Shown: positions 41,120 to 51,051 of the stretch, piece after piece
Position numbering within the stretch: position 1 is the first letter of the stretch
Layout of the letters: each line of letters starts with the position of its first letter
Origin: Verrucomicrobiaceae bacterium
Lineage (GTDB): Bacteria > Verrucomicrobiota > Verrucomicrobiia > Verrucomicrobiales > Verrucomicrobiaceae
Assembly: GCA_016795485.1 (NCBI GenBank)
Contig: JAEUHM010000028.1
Span: 1 to 53,381, forward strand
Direction of reading: 5' to 3'
DNA length: 53,381 bases
Made by a program: the position numbers and the translations under genes
The notes under the pieces: model-generated
Databases searched by the model: none
Told to the model about the DNA's origin: nothing
What the model saw: only the letters and a program-made list of their open reading frames with translations

Positions 41120-44032
41120 GTGCCTATTTATTCCCTCCATGAGCGCCAAAACAGTATCAAAGGCAGTGGAGAGGTAGATGAGACACTTAACGGGTCGGCA
41201 AGGTTTGCAGGGTTTAAGTATAAATTGGGTGCAAGTCTTGGTATTACGGTCCTTTCACTCTATGTAGCGATTTGTTGTGCGGCTTTTGGGCAGGAAGGGG
41301 AATCTACCAAGCTGCTCTGGGTGTCCCGCGCGAACAAAATCAGTCCAGCAGACGTTGCTGGCTTCGATGTGGTGGTCGTCTCGGCAACGGCTAAACTGCC
41401 CAGCGCTCGAGTGCCCCAATCTCAATTACGCCTCGCGCTCTTCGAGCCCGGTGGAGTTTTGACAGCAAAGCAGCGAGACTTGGCCGAAGCTCAGGGCTTG
41501 GTGGTTATCGCTTCCGTGGTTCGGGAGAATGAAGTGAAGCTCGATCTTTCAACGGACGCAGCCATATCGTTTGCGGCCAGGGATCTCCCTGGGGACTTGA
41601 TTTCGAAAGGCTTTGACGGGCTGGTTGTTTCGCTCGCTGGCCTGCTAGAGGATCAGCAGTCAGCGTTGCTGAAGGAAATGAGGGTAGCATTCCCCAATGT
41701 GCCACTCTACGTGAGGAACGCTCCAGCACTGGCTCAAACGGAAGGGTTGAACCTTGGATGCTACCTCGAGGTTCCGATTAGTGAGGTGGCTGGGACTGCT
41801 GCCCAACTCAAAGCGACAAGGTGGGGGCGACCACCTCTCGTGGTGGCGCTTGCAGGAGCCGAGATCACCCCTGAGCGCTCCCATGAGATAGCTCAAACAC
41901 TCCAGCAAGCAGGAGCGACCTGCGTGGTAACCTCTGAAAAGCTCGATGGCTTTACATTTGCTCCGTTGCGGGAAAAGGCCCGGAAGGCCCTGATTCTTTA
42001 CGGTTGGGATCCCCGCGAGGCTGAGAAGGCGTTGATCCCGCCGACAGACACCATGACTGCCGAGTTGTTCCAAGCGCCCCTTGAGCACTTGGGACTTGAG
42101 GCGGAATATCTTGATGTGGGCTCTGGCAATCTGAGATCGTCGCCGCAGGGCTACGGGGCAGTCATCTTGGATGCCGAACTTGATATCCCAACCTCCCGAG
42201 AATCGGATTTTATGGGGATGCTGCTTGAGTTTAAGGCAGCGCGAGTGCCCATTTTGTTTGTTGGAGGCATGCCATTCAAGAGAGCCGACAGCATTCAGGC
42301 GCTTCGTGATGAGTTCGGGTTGCGCGGCACCCTGCAGGAGGTGCCTCACGCCCGCGATGCAGAAATTGTGAGCGTGGACGAACGTCTGATGAACTTTGAG
42401 GCCCCTGTCGTTGCTCGTAACTTGGCGATGATGGACATGCGCGCTCCAGAGGACGCTCATGTGCTTGTTTCCCAGCGGTGTAAGGATGTAGACGACCTTG
42501 CTGTGGTTTGGACGCCGGCGTTCTTATGCTCGTGGGGCGGCATGTGGCTTGATCCGCACATCCTCATGCGTGGGTCCCAGGACAACTACTTCTTTTTGGG
42601 CGATCCCTACGGCATCTTGTCTGAGTTGATCGCCCAGGGTGGCTCTTTGCCCGTGTTGGACTCGACCACCAGGGATGGAATGCGGATCTTCTACTCGCAC
42701 ATTGATGGAGACGGCTTTGGCTCGCTCACGCAGTTTCGAGGTCATCCCTTCTGTGCAGAGGTGGTGCGAGACAAGATCCTCAAGGCGTTCCCGCTGCCTG
42801 TGACGGTGTCCATCGTTGAGGCCGAGATCAAAGGCATGGCTCAAGGGATTGACGAGTCCTGGAAGCCAAAGTTGGTAGACCTAGCCAAGTCGATTTTTCA
42901 GCTTCCTAATGTGCGTGCGGCCTCCCATTCGTTTGCCCATCCTTACCAGTGGGACGCCACTGATCCCAATCCGGGTATTTATACTGAGCCCTTCATGACC
43001 CTGAAGCCAGACGTGCCTTATCGCCAGGTATCGGTAGACAGAGAAATCCGAGGCTCGGTGGACTACATCAATAGCGAACTGCTTCCCAAAGACAAAAAGG
43101 TGGAACTGATGTTGTGGTCTGGCAATTGCCGACCAGGGGCCGAGGCACTGCGGTTGGTGGAAGATCTAGGCATCTACAACATGAATGGCGGTCAGACGAT
43201 CGTTTCGAGGCTCTATCCAGGTATCGCAGGGGTGGCGCCTCGGGTGATGCCTTGGGGAGATGAGTTGCAGATTCACGCGTCCAATCAAAATGAGTTTATG
43301 TATGCCAATGGCTGGAATGGACCCTTCTTTGGCGGATTTGCTGATGTTGTGGACACCTTTGAGCGAACAGAATCGCCCCGCCGCTTGAAGCCGGTCAATG
43401 TCTACTATCACTTTTACTCGGCTACTTCCCTCTCGTCTTTGCGCGCGCTGGAGAAGGTCCATCGCTGGTGCATGGCTCAGCCATTGCATGGGGTTTCGGC
43501 GCTGGAGTATGCCCAACTAGCTAAGGATGTTCGCGATGCGCGAGTTTTCGAGCTTGGGCCGCAAGCATGGCGGATTTGCACCGGTGGGCACGCGCGGACT
43601 ATTCGGCTTTCGGCAGACCTTGGGAGACCTGATCTAGGCCGCTCAGAGGGCGTCACTGGCTGGGTGACGCATCAAAACTCTGTCTATGTTCACACTGACG
43701 GCCGCCACGTCGTTAACTTAGTCTTCCGTGACGGTGGCGATGAGCCGCCCAAGCCTGGAAATACGGAACTTCGGCTCGTTAGTTCCTCGGCTGGCCTCAA
43801 ATTTGAAGAGTTTGGGCCGTGGAAGATAAAATTTGTGGTCAATCCACTTGTCATGACACCCGTAAATGTCGTATTTTCAGGTGTTCCCGCGAACTCCAGT
43901 TGTGATCTGACGGTCAATGACGCCAGGTCCAATCTGTCTGCCGATGCCCTCGGCCAGCTCAAGTTTCAAATACCACCAGGTGCCCACATTGTCCTCGATG
44001 CCCAACGCACTCGCTATGCCCTTCTCCAATGA
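41120..44032 (+). CDS. PelA-like polysaccharide deacetylase with degenerate hydrolase domain
   Basis: 970 residues (GTG 41120). A membrane helix (about 37-56) precedes a GH114-like barrel (about 65-300), a middle reductase/flavodoxin-like region, and a deacetylase domain. The latter retains its metal ligands: YSHIDGDGF (about 527-533) and ASHSFAHPYQWD (His pair four apart, about 602-606), close to the positions in Pseudomonas PelA. The hydrolase motif is GFDGLVVSLAGL, where active proteins have Asp after FDGxxx; catalytic acid is lost. C-terminal beta domain beyond 850. It is expected to de-acetylate a GalNAc-type polymer in the periplasm. Overlaps the next gene by about 17 bp. Confidence 0.83.
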   Translation: MPIYSLHERQNSIKGSGEVDETLNGSARFAGFKYKLGASLGITVLSLYVAICCAAFGQEGESTKLLWVSRANKISPADVAGFDVVVVSATAKLPSARVPQSQLRLALFEPGGVLTAKQRDLAEAQGLVVIASVVRENEVKLDLSTDAAISFAARDLPGDLISKGFDGLVVSLAGLLEDQQSALLKEMRVAFPNVPLYVRNAPALAQTEGLNLGCYLEVPISEVAGTAAQLKATRWGRPPLVVALAGAEITPERSHEIAQTLQQAGATCVVTSEKLDGFTFAPLREKARKALILYGWDPREAEKALIPPTDTMTAELFQAPLEHLGLEAEYLDVGSGNLRSSPQGYGAVILDAELDIPTSRESDFMGMLLEFKAARVPILFVGGMPFKRADSIQALRDEFGLRGTLQEVPHARDAEIVSVDERLMNFEAPVVARNLAMMDMRAPEDAHVLVSQRCKDVDDLAVVWTPAFLCSWGGMWLDPHILMRGSQDNYFFLGDPYGILSELIAQGGSLPVLDSTTRDGMRIFYSHIDGDGFGSLTQFRGHPFCAEVVRDKILKAFPLPVTVSIVEAEIKGMAQGIDESWKPKLVDLAKSIFQLPNVRAASHSFAHPYQWDATDPNPGIYTEPFMTLKPDVPYRQVSVDREIRGSVDYINSELLPKDKKVELMLWSGNCRPGAEALRLVEDLGIYNMNGGQTIVSRLYPGIAGVAPRVMPWGDELQIHASNQNEFMYANGWNGPFFGGFADVVDTFERTESPRRLKPVNVYYHFYSATSLSSLRALEKVHRWCMAQPLHGVSALEYAQLAKDVRDARVFELGPQAWRICTGGHARTIRLSADLGRPDLGRSEGVTGWVTHQNSVYVHTDGRHVVNLVFRDGGDEPPKPGNTELRLVSSSAGLKFEEFGPWKIKFVVNPLVMTPVNVVFSGVPANSSCDLTVNDARSNLSADALGQLKFQIPPGAHIVLDAQRTRYALLQ

Positions 44033-46265
44033 AGCTGGCACTGGGGAGCCGCGTGTGGTTCCGGTGAAGCTTCTGGTTCTTATCGTATGTTTGAGTCTTC
44101 TTGGCTCTTACTTGCTCGTGCCTGACCAGTCGCAACTCGTCGAGCGTCTGATGATGGATCAGCAGTACAGTCGCATCCAGGACATGCTCCGCAGTTCGTT
44201 GGGCAACGAAGACGGTGTGGACGCTGAGAGTCTGCAGAAACTTGGCTCAGAGAGGCTTGCTTCACTTTCCAATCTTCTGCGGCTGACACCTCGGGAACAG
44301 GTGCAGACGATTTTTGCAGCTGGCAGACCGCTAACTTATGACCGCTTCACCCACGCCGTGACGCTAGCGGCGGTGAAGTATGTGGACGTGATGACGCCGG
44401 AGCAGGCCTGGGCCTTAATCGGCAAACAAGTCGACAGGATTCCTCCAGGATACTTGGCCGACCTCACATCGGTGCTGGCTCACAATGCATTGGCCACTGG
44501 GAAGCCTGATGTGGCTGCACGCGTTCTCGCCAAGTCGGCAGAGCTACCTCAAGCCACACCTGTTCAGGCCCGCGAGATGGTCCAAGCCTTCCGGTGGTCT
44601 GGAAAAGCCGCTGAAGGCGCTTTGCATCTCCGTAGGTGGCTTGAGGCTAGGCCAGACTTGGCGTCCAGTTTAAGCCCGGACATGATGGAACTTCGTGACC
44701 TGGGCCTCCAGGTGGCGCTTGAGGGTGGTTCTCCTGGTGATGCTCTCGATTTCCAAATCATGGGGCTCAAGGCGATTCCTCAGACAACGGCGATTTCCGA
44801 GCCACAGATCAAAGTTGCGATGTCCCTGGCTACCCAGTCTTCACGGACAGGCGATGTCGTGCCGTGGCTCAAGCGGTTCATCGAAGGATTGCCTGAGCAC
44901 AAACTGGACTGGCGCTCTTTACCTCAGCAGAAAGTATCGTCTCCAGACAAGTTCGCTACTTATGCCACTTGGTTGACGAAATACGCTCAGTACAGCGATT
45001 GGTCTTCGGGATTTGACACTGCGTTCGATGCTCACTTTAGGCTTGCAGCGTGTGGTGAGGTGCCATCACTGGACCGATGCTTGGCATTGGCTGATTTCCT
45101 GGGCCGCATCGAGGAACTGGCAGATCTCCTCCAGTTTACCAGCATCACAGACCAGCGCCCGGAACTGCAACCCAAACTCGCGGCATTCTTGGCCAATTTG
45201 GGCCGGGATGAGGAGGCATTGCCGATCTACCAAAAATGGGTGACGGATCACCCAGAGGACGCGGAGGCTGCTCATGACCTCGGTTGCTTGCTGGAGGATA
45301 TGGGCCGTGAGGAAGATGCTCTCCTTGCCTTTGCCAACGCTGTAAAGGTGCACCCTGAGCATGTAGCAAGCATCAAAAAGCTGGCCGAGTCTTGTATTCG
45401 AGCCGGAAAGCACGCGAATGCGCTTCAGCTTTACGCGGGATTGCCGGAGAAGGCGCATGACCATGCTACTTTGGAAAACTACGCGCTACTGGCCGAGTCG
45501 CTCGACCAGCATGATCAGCTGTTTAGGGCACAAGTATTGACGACCAGACAGACGGATGTGACCACGGTGGAGCCCTATTTGGCGATCGCGGAGACTGCTT
45601 CCTACCTAGAAAACCCCGAGCCTGCGATTGCAGAGTTGGAAAAAGGACTTCAGCGGTTCCCAAGTAGCCCTGCGCTCCGGGTGGCCATCGGCACGGTCTG
45701 GCTTCGGGACCTCACCAATCCAGAACGCTGCTACGCTGCGCTCAAGCATGACTCCGTAAAGCAGTCCTTTGAAGGAGTCACGTTGCTCATCGAGATTGGT
45801 GCGCTGCTACCGAATCCGCCGGATCTCTTGGCATTTTTGGGGTCGGATATCGAAAACAAGTTCTCTCTGCCTCCTCAAAGCAGGCTCGAGTTGGCCGTGC
45901 TTAGCCATCGCTGCGGGGATGTAGCTCGTGCGGAGCGGCTATTTGCCACTGTGCCGGAGGAGGGTAGGGGATTGGCGTATCTGGCAGAAGCCAAGACTCA
46001 GTTGGGAGAGTTGGATGATGCCATCCGGCTCATGAACCGCTATTTGGAAGGAAACAGCAGGGCCACTTCAGAGGATTGGATCGCCCTGGGTGAGCTTTTT
46101 GAGCAGACAGGCCGTGCCGACGAGGCGGATCACGCCTTCCAACAGTCACTTACTCTGTTGACCTCCGATTTGCCAGATACTAAAGAAGCCCCAACTATTA
46201 AGAGCACTCAAGCAAGCGAACCCGCCTCGGTATCCCCTCGACTGAGCCCAGCCACAGAACCGTAA
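44016..46265 (+). CDS. Membrane-anchored TPR protein of the pel-like operon (PelB N-terminal-like)
   Basis: 749 residues from ATG 44016 (ATG 43998 possible). One N-terminal membrane helix (VVPVKLLVLIVCLSLLGSYLLV) anchors a long series of helix-turn-helix repeats, including clear TPR units such as EEALPIYQKWVTDHPEDAEAAHDLG and EEDALLAFANAVKVHPEHVASIKKL. It fits the N-terminal part of PelB, which is a membrane-anchored TPR scaffold that guides polymer to the outer membrane. Immediately precedes a second TPR protein with a barrel. Confidence 0.78.
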   Translation: MPFSNEAGTGEPRVVPVKLLVLIVCLSLLGSYLLVPDQSQLVERLMMDQQYSRIQDMLRSSLGNEDGVDAESLQKLGSERLASLSNLLRLTPREQVQTIFAAGRPLTYDRFTHAVTLAAVKYVDVMTPEQAWALIGKQVDRIPPGYLADLTSVLAHNALATGKPDVAARVLAKSAELPQATPVQAREMVQAFRWSGKAAEGALHLRRWLEARPDLASSLSPDMMELRDLGLQVALEGGSPGDALDFQIMGLKAIPQTTAISEPQIKVAMSLATQSSRTGDVVPWLKRFIEGLPEHKLDWRSLPQQKVSSPDKFATYATWLTKYAQYSDWSSGFDTAFDAHFRLAACGEVPSLDRCLALADFLGRIEELADLLQFTSITDQRPELQPKLAAFLANLGRDEEALPIYQKWVTDHPEDAEAAHDLGCLLEDMGREEDALLAFANAVKVHPEHVASIKKLAESCIRAGKHANALQLYAGLPEKAHDHATLENYALLAESLDQHDQLFRAQVLTTRQTDVTTVEPYLAIAETASYLENPEPAIAELEKGLQRFPSSPALRVAIGTVWLRDLTNPERCYAALKHDSVKQSFEGVTLLIEIGALLPNPPDLLAFLGSDIENKFSLPPQSRLELAVLSHRCGDVARAERLFATVPEEGRGLAYLAEAKTQLGELDDAIRLMNRYLEGNSRATSEDWIALGELFEQTGRADEADHAFQQSLTLLTSDLPDTKEAPTIKSTQASEPASVSPRLSPATEP

Positions 46266-46268
46266 TCC

Positions 46269-49004
46269 ATGAAGCGCAATCGATACCAACTGGCGTTAAC
46301 CCTAGCTCTCCTGGCGGGCGGCTGTGGGTTGCTGGGTGTTTCCGAGGCACAAGAGGCCCTTTTTCCCCAAGCTCCACCCCCGCCTAAGGCCCAGCAGAGC
46401 ACAGGGGATGTCGAGATTCAGAAGCCACTCCCTTTCAGCGACCAGGAACGTCGAGTTCTTGAGTCTGCAAACAAGCTGCCAATCGAGCGCTTGCAGGAGT
46501 TGTTGGGTGTCTACGAGCGTCTCAATAACACCGCCATGATGGATGCCCTGATTCGGGCCATTTTGAAGCGTGATCCAAACAATGCCCAGGCGATCAAATC
46601 ACGTGCGATGCTTGACCCGACCATCGAGACTCGTGAAATCGGCTACATGGAAAAGCTGGCCGCAAAAGTGATTTCCGGGCAGCGAGTAGAGGACGTGGAC
46701 TCAATCGAGATCCACGCATCGAATCTCGTTGAGAGTGAGGACTACGAGGAAGCCAAAAAACTGCTCGCTGCACTCCGCAAAAACCAGTTTGAAGGCACTT
46801 TTTTCCCTCTGCTCGATGACCTCGCCCTCTGCTATGCTGAGACTGGTGACTTTGACAAGGCCGAGGCCGCTTACCGGACCGTGGCTGAGGATCAGCGCTA
46901 TGCTGTGGAGGTCCGTCAGGAAGCCGTTGCTGCCTTGCCCGGCCTAGAGATCCAGCGGCGGATGTACAACATCAAACATCGCTCAGGCGGCAACATCGAC
47001 CGCATGGTCTCCGATGCTGCCAAGCTCGTCAGAGAGCGCCCGCAGGACCAGGAAGTCATCGCCTTCTACATCGAGTGCTTGGACCGTGCACGTCGTTACG
47101 ATGACGCGATCGACTACCTGGAGAAAATGAAGCGAGGCGCTGGACGGGGCGCTTGGCCTTGGCAGCCAACTCTCGCGTTTGCCTACTATGGAGCAAAGCG
47201 CTTCGATGAGGCTGTCGATGCGTTCCGCGAGATCAAAAACAATCGCGAATACGATCAGACCAGTCGTCTGGAGGCTGAGTCCATGATCCTTGAAATCGGA
47301 GTCAGCCGAGAGGTCGAGAAAGGCCTCGCTGCCATCAATCGCTCTGACATGGCGACTGCGGAAGCGAGTTTGAAGCGCCTGGAGAAGAACAACCCGAATC
47401 ATGCAGACACCCTTGGCTTCAAAGCGATCGTCTTGGCCAAGCAAGGCCGGTCCGACGAAGCATTGAGTCTTTTGAATCGCAAGAAGTCCGAAATGGAGTC
47501 TCAAGGCCTTGCTTTCACACAGGCAGATTCCATGGCTGATGTGTACGTCACCCGCAAAGAGTTTAGCCAGGCACGTGCTTCGGTGTTAGCGGTCCTCAAT
47601 GACAATCGCTATGATGACGAAGCTCGGACCTCGGCTCGGATTCAACTCGCTAACATCGATATCGCCGAGAGGCTTGAAGAGGGCTATCTCGCCTTGCGCG
47701 ACTCAAGGCGCGCCAAAGCCAAAGCGATCTTGGATGAAGTGCGTGCGATGAGCCCTCAGAGCCCAGATGTCGCAGCATTCGCAGCAGAAGTGGATTTGGC
47801 TTACAACAAACCGCAGGAAGCCCTTGCCCAATTGTCAGAGCTCAAGGCCAAAGCCACGCCAGAGATCCCTTTCACCTCGCAGAACTCATACGCCAACGCC
47901 CTCGGCCAGTTGGGTCAGTGGGAAGAGGCTTCAGCCGCCTACAGCGAGACACTCACTCAGCCGGGATTCACTCCTCAGGACCTTCAGGAAGCCATGTGGA
48001 TGCAACGCAACCTCATCCCCTACTTCCGGCCTCACTTACGCACCAACGCTCGCTACAGCACAGAGCAATTGGGCACCATCTTCTCCACAGACACCCAATA
48101 TCTCACCGGTTGGCATGCCAATTGGCGCTACGGCGCTTTCGCTCGCAGTGATTATGCAGCCGTGGAGCCCGGAGAAGGCTCCGTGTTCGGCGATCTAAGC
48201 GGAAGTCGGTATGAAGGCGGCGCGATTGTTCAGCGCAAGTTCAACGACGGCTACTACGCGGAAGCAACCCTTGGCGCTAGCCAGGAAGGCGTGCTTTATG
48301 GCTTCGAGTTTGGCCGCATGGGCTTCCAGCGCCTCGGCTGGGCTGTCGGCTGGGCTGGGAACGCCCGCTCAGTCGAGTCAGTAGCCATGCAGGCACTGAA
48401 TGGCCGTGAGAACCGCGCATACGCCACACTCAACGGCCCCCTCACAGATCGCATCGTCCTCAATGCCCTCGCCTACTATAACTGGACCAATGTGGGAGGT
48501 GATCCTGTAGGAGACGGCATTGGAATAGAAGTGTCTGCCGACTACATTTTCCAAACCGAGACCGCCACTCGTCCTGAACTCGCGGTGGGTTACTTCGGAG
48601 AGTATCGCCGGTTCAACCATGCTTCCACCGTGCCCACCGCAGCTCAGCGTGAAGTGCGCCGCGCCGTTGTTCCTGGTGAATCGGACGTTGGCTCGCTCAT
48701 CACCGGCGATCCTACCCGCGATGTGCTCAACACCCTGGCTGACCCCAAAACCAATCGCCATGGAGCCCTCTTCAAGATGACCAAGCGCATCAACGACCGC
48801 TTGAACGCCTACTTGAACGCCGGCTTCTATTATCAGGCCGACGACGTGAGATCGCTCGAGTTTTTGGGTGCGCTCGGAGCTGAGTATTGGGTCAACGACA
48901 GCAGCATGCTCTTCGGTGAGATCCGCTATGACACCTCCGGCAGCGGTGCCTCCACCGGCATCGGCGTGCTAGAAGCAAGCATCGGCGGCATGATCGCCTT
49001 CTAG
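46269..49004 (+). CDS. PelB-like TPR protein with C-terminal outer membrane beta-barrel
   Basis: 911 residues; ATG 46269 is 3 bp after the previous stop. Signal peptide (LALTLALLAGGCGLLGVSEA). TPR-type repeats span about 60-590 (for example DFDKAEAAYRTVAEDQRYA). From about 600 the sequence becomes beta-rich and alternating (YSTEQLGTIFSTDTQYLTGW, YEGGAIVQRKFNDGYYAEAT, RAYATLNGPLTDRIVLNAL) and ends in a short beta-type C-terminus GGMIAF, as in outer-membrane barrels. Together with the preceding gene it reconstitutes the domain order of PelB: scaffold then porin. Likely exports the polymer. Confidence 0.82.
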   Translation: MKRNRYQLALTLALLAGGCGLLGVSEAQEALFPQAPPPPKAQQSTGDVEIQKPLPFSDQERRVLESANKLPIERLQELLGVYERLNNTAMMDALIRAILKRDPNNAQAIKSRAMLDPTIETREIGYMEKLAAKVISGQRVEDVDSIEIHASNLVESEDYEEAKKLLAALRKNQFEGTFFPLLDDLALCYAETGDFDKAEAAYRTVAEDQRYAVEVRQEAVAALPGLEIQRRMYNIKHRSGGNIDRMVSDAAKLVRERPQDQEVIAFYIECLDRARRYDDAIDYLEKMKRGAGRGAWPWQPTLAFAYYGAKRFDEAVDAFREIKNNREYDQTSRLEAESMILEIGVSREVEKGLAAINRSDMATAEASLKRLEKNNPNHADTLGFKAIVLAKQGRSDEALSLLNRKKSEMESQGLAFTQADSMADVYVTRKEFSQARASVLAVLNDNRYDDEARTSARIQLANIDIAERLEEGYLALRDSRRAKAKAILDEVRAMSPQSPDVAAFAAEVDLAYNKPQEALAQLSELKAKATPEIPFTSQNSYANALGQLGQWEEASAAYSETLTQPGFTPQDLQEAMWMQRNLIPYFRPHLRTNARYSTEQLGTIFSTDTQYLTGWHANWRYGAFARSDYAAVEPGEGSVFGDLSGSRYEGGAIVQRKFNDGYYAEATLGASQEGVLYGFEFGRMGFQRLGWAVGWAGNARSVESVAMQALNGRENRAYATLNGPLTDRIVLNALAYYNWTNVGGDPVGDGIGIEVSADYIFQTETATRPELAVGYFGEYRRFNHASTVPTAAQREVRRAVVPGESDVGSLITGDPTRDVLNTLADPKTNRHGALFKMTKRINDRLNAYLNAGFYYQADDVRSLEFLGALGAEYWVNDSSMLFGEIRYDTSGSGASTGIGVLEASIGGMIAF

Positions 49005-49149
49005 GCCGCTCCCGCCCCAAGTCGCTACCTTTTATAGCCCGTCAGCTCCGGCTCTCGGTGCCGCATTGCTTTCAGATCCAGGCGATGGTCAGGCTCTTTG
49101 TTCTTGTTCACAGGGCGGCTATTTCATATAAACGCGTTCCTGAATAGCC

Positions 49150-49800
49150 ATGAAATGCCGACTTTCTGACGACAGTGTCACCGTGTATGTCGAACCGAGC
49201 AACACATCGGCAGTCGTGGCCGAACTGAAACGTGGCGACTTCATGGAATTGGGCCAAGTCATTAACCCTGGTGCTGAAGCATGGGTTGAAGTCACTCTCC
49301 CAGATCAAAGGAAGGGCTACGTTCTCGGCACGGTCCAGCTCACTGAGGTCTTAGCCCGATCACAGAGTCTAGGTAAGGCGTTTGAGGCACTGGTCACGTT
49401 ACTCTGTGGAGTTTGGCTCCTGGGCGTCAGTGTGGCTCCACAAAAGTTCATGCTGAACGATTGGATCAATCCAGGAGCGTCATCCAAGGAGTTCCCCAAT
49501 CCGCCAAAGACGGATGGAGAGCACTGCCTTGTGCCTGGGTGCTACCGTGCAGGCTGCATTGACTCAGGAGGCAAAGAAGGATCTTTCTGCACGGTACATA
49601 AAGACGGGGGCCTGTTGAACGCTTTCTATGGACTCGTTGCACTGTTCACAGGAGAGGCTTTTCCCGGTGTTTTTGTCTATGTGATGAGGTTGGCTCTGAT
49701 TAGCTTTTGCCTCAAATATCTCCGAGACCTCGGCTATTACCTCTACAGTGCTAGGCAAGGGCCTAATTACCCATCACCACCAGCTGGGAAGACGAGTTAG
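49150..49800 (+). CDS. Hypothetical membrane protein with SH3-like N-terminus and Cys-rich loop
   Basis: 216 residues. The N-terminus (VTVYVEPSNTSAVVAELKRG, then VEVTLPDQRKGYVLG) resembles a bacterial SH3 domain. A membrane helix follows (ALVTLLCGVWLLGVSV, about 79-94), then a soluble loop with six cysteines/histidines (HCLVPGCYRAGC, FCTVHKD), and two more helices. The Cys/His loop could bind zinc. No family recognised. First of a series of small membrane proteins at the 3' end of the window. Confidence 0.6.
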   Translation: MKCRLSDDSVTVYVEPSNTSAVVAELKRGDFMELGQVINPGAEAWVEVTLPDQRKGYVLGTVQLTEVLARSQSLGKAFEALVTLLCGVWLLGVSVAPQKFMLNDWINPGASSKEFPNPPKTDGEHCLVPGCYRAGCIDSGGKEGSFCTVHKDGGLLNAFYGLVALFTGEAFPGVFVYVMRLALISFCLKYLRDLGYYLYSARQGPNYPSPPAGKTS

Positions 49801-50081
49801 TGGCACAAGGCGGTAGAAAGCGACAAACACATTGCCCACCTTGCTTTCGCGCACCCAACTGCCCTCCAAACGCGACCGATGACCAAAGATCTGAAACTCC
49901 GTCAAGATCCCAACCAAGCCCCATGACTGCCGACATCTCCGCAAAAGCGCTCCAACCTTGACATAACAAGCCCCGGCCACCAACCTTCCCCATCATGCAG
50001 CCCCAACAAACATCACTCGGCAGCGATAGTGCCTCACACTAATTGGACAGTTAGCGCCATGAAGCAGAGCCAATCGCCCTC

Positions 50082-50621
50082 ATGATTGAAGAGCCATTAA
50101 TGTTTACTGGTCGTCTGACGTTAGAAGATGTTCTGAACATCCGCACCTGTAGAAAGCGTCTTGAGATGCGGCCGAGCATAAGGTGGCTCATCGTGTTTAT
50201 GTCTTCTTTTATCGCCACCATACTGATCATGGCGATCTATCGAGATGGACCACGGCTTGGACTGGTCATTATGCTACTTGGATGTTGTTACTTTCCGGTC
50301 GGTGGACTCATCCTTGATCGCAGAGCGACTATTACTCACTTCCGAAAGCATGAGAGAGATTATGAGGATACTACCGTAGAGATCTCCGAGGACGTTGTCA
50401 CCACCCGAAGCGTGAGCGCCATTACTACATTGGCATGGAAGCACATTGGAGTCGTGGCTGACACATCGGAAGGCTTAATGTTCCTATCCCACGCTCTGCA
50501 AACTTGGTTTTGGTTGCCTCGCCGGATACTGACAGATGGCACACGCGAGGCAGTCCTCTCTTTTGCAAAGCAGAATGGAACTACAGTGCGGCAGGTGCCG
50601 CTATCGCTTTTCGGATTCTAG
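50082..50621 (+). CDS. YcxB-like membrane protein
   Basis: 179 residues (ATG 50082; ATG 50100 also in frame). Two membrane helices (WLIVFMSSFIATILIMAIY and LGLVIMLLGCCYFPVGGLI) are followed by a soluble beta domain VEISEDVVTTRSVSAITTLAW to LPRRILTDGT, the arrangement of the YcxB-like protein family of unknown function. It ends 32 bp before the first copy of the long repeat. Confidence 0.72.
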   Translation: MIEEPLMFTGRLTLEDVLNIRTCRKRLEMRPSIRWLIVFMSSFIATILIMAIYRDGPRLGLVIMLLGCCYFPVGGLILDRRATITHFRKHERDYEDTTVEISEDVVTTRSVSAITTLAWKHIGVVADTSEGLMFLSHALQTWFWLPRRILTDGTREAVLSFAKQNGTTVRQVPLSLFGF

Positions 50622-50653
50622 CCGCATGACAGCACAGCCGGAAATAACCGAGG

Positions 50654-51046
50654 GCGAACAATAAAGGCTGTATTGCTGCGAGCGCTGCATGTGGTTCTCG
50701 CGGTGGAGGCTGATCGAGCCAGCAACTACGGTCCCGCAGAGCGGGATTGAGCACTGCCATGCCGCGATAGCGGCTCCACTGCTGAGCTAGGGTTTAGAAT
50801 GGACATCGAGGCCCAAATACAATACTTCTTTGTTCATCTTCCCATGAGTTGTGTTGGTTACTCTCTACTCGGTTCGCCAGAACAGGACTCCACGTCCTTC
50901 CCCAAGCATGCGGATAGGCTTCTCCAGAGGCAGCACGCGATTGATAAGCGGCCAGCACACCACGCCTTCTTCAACAAGTCGTGCTGCATCTCCCGCCAGC
51001 TTGCGCTGGCTAGACCGCAGCCATAAAGTCTCGGCCAAACAATAGA
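50654..51046. repeat. Long repeat, copy 1 (about 393 bp)
   Basis: Begins GGCGAACAATAAA, contains hairpin words CCCGC-AGA-GCGGG and GCCGC-GATA-GCGGC, and ends GGCCAAACAATAGA. A 228-bp core (50799-51026) aligns without gaps to 51771-51998 in copy 2, about 18 mismatches by eye. The beginning and end words resemble each other, so the unit is flanked by a short direct repeat. Open frames exist on both strands but show no selection pattern. Confidence 0.85.
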
Positions 51047-51051
51047 GTCCA

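Noticed and set aside
49763..49996. Minus-strand frames of about 70 codons between 49763 and 49996
   Set aside because: No start context and overlapping the end of the plus-strand gene; a faint likeness to the minus frame of the long repeats was too weak to report.
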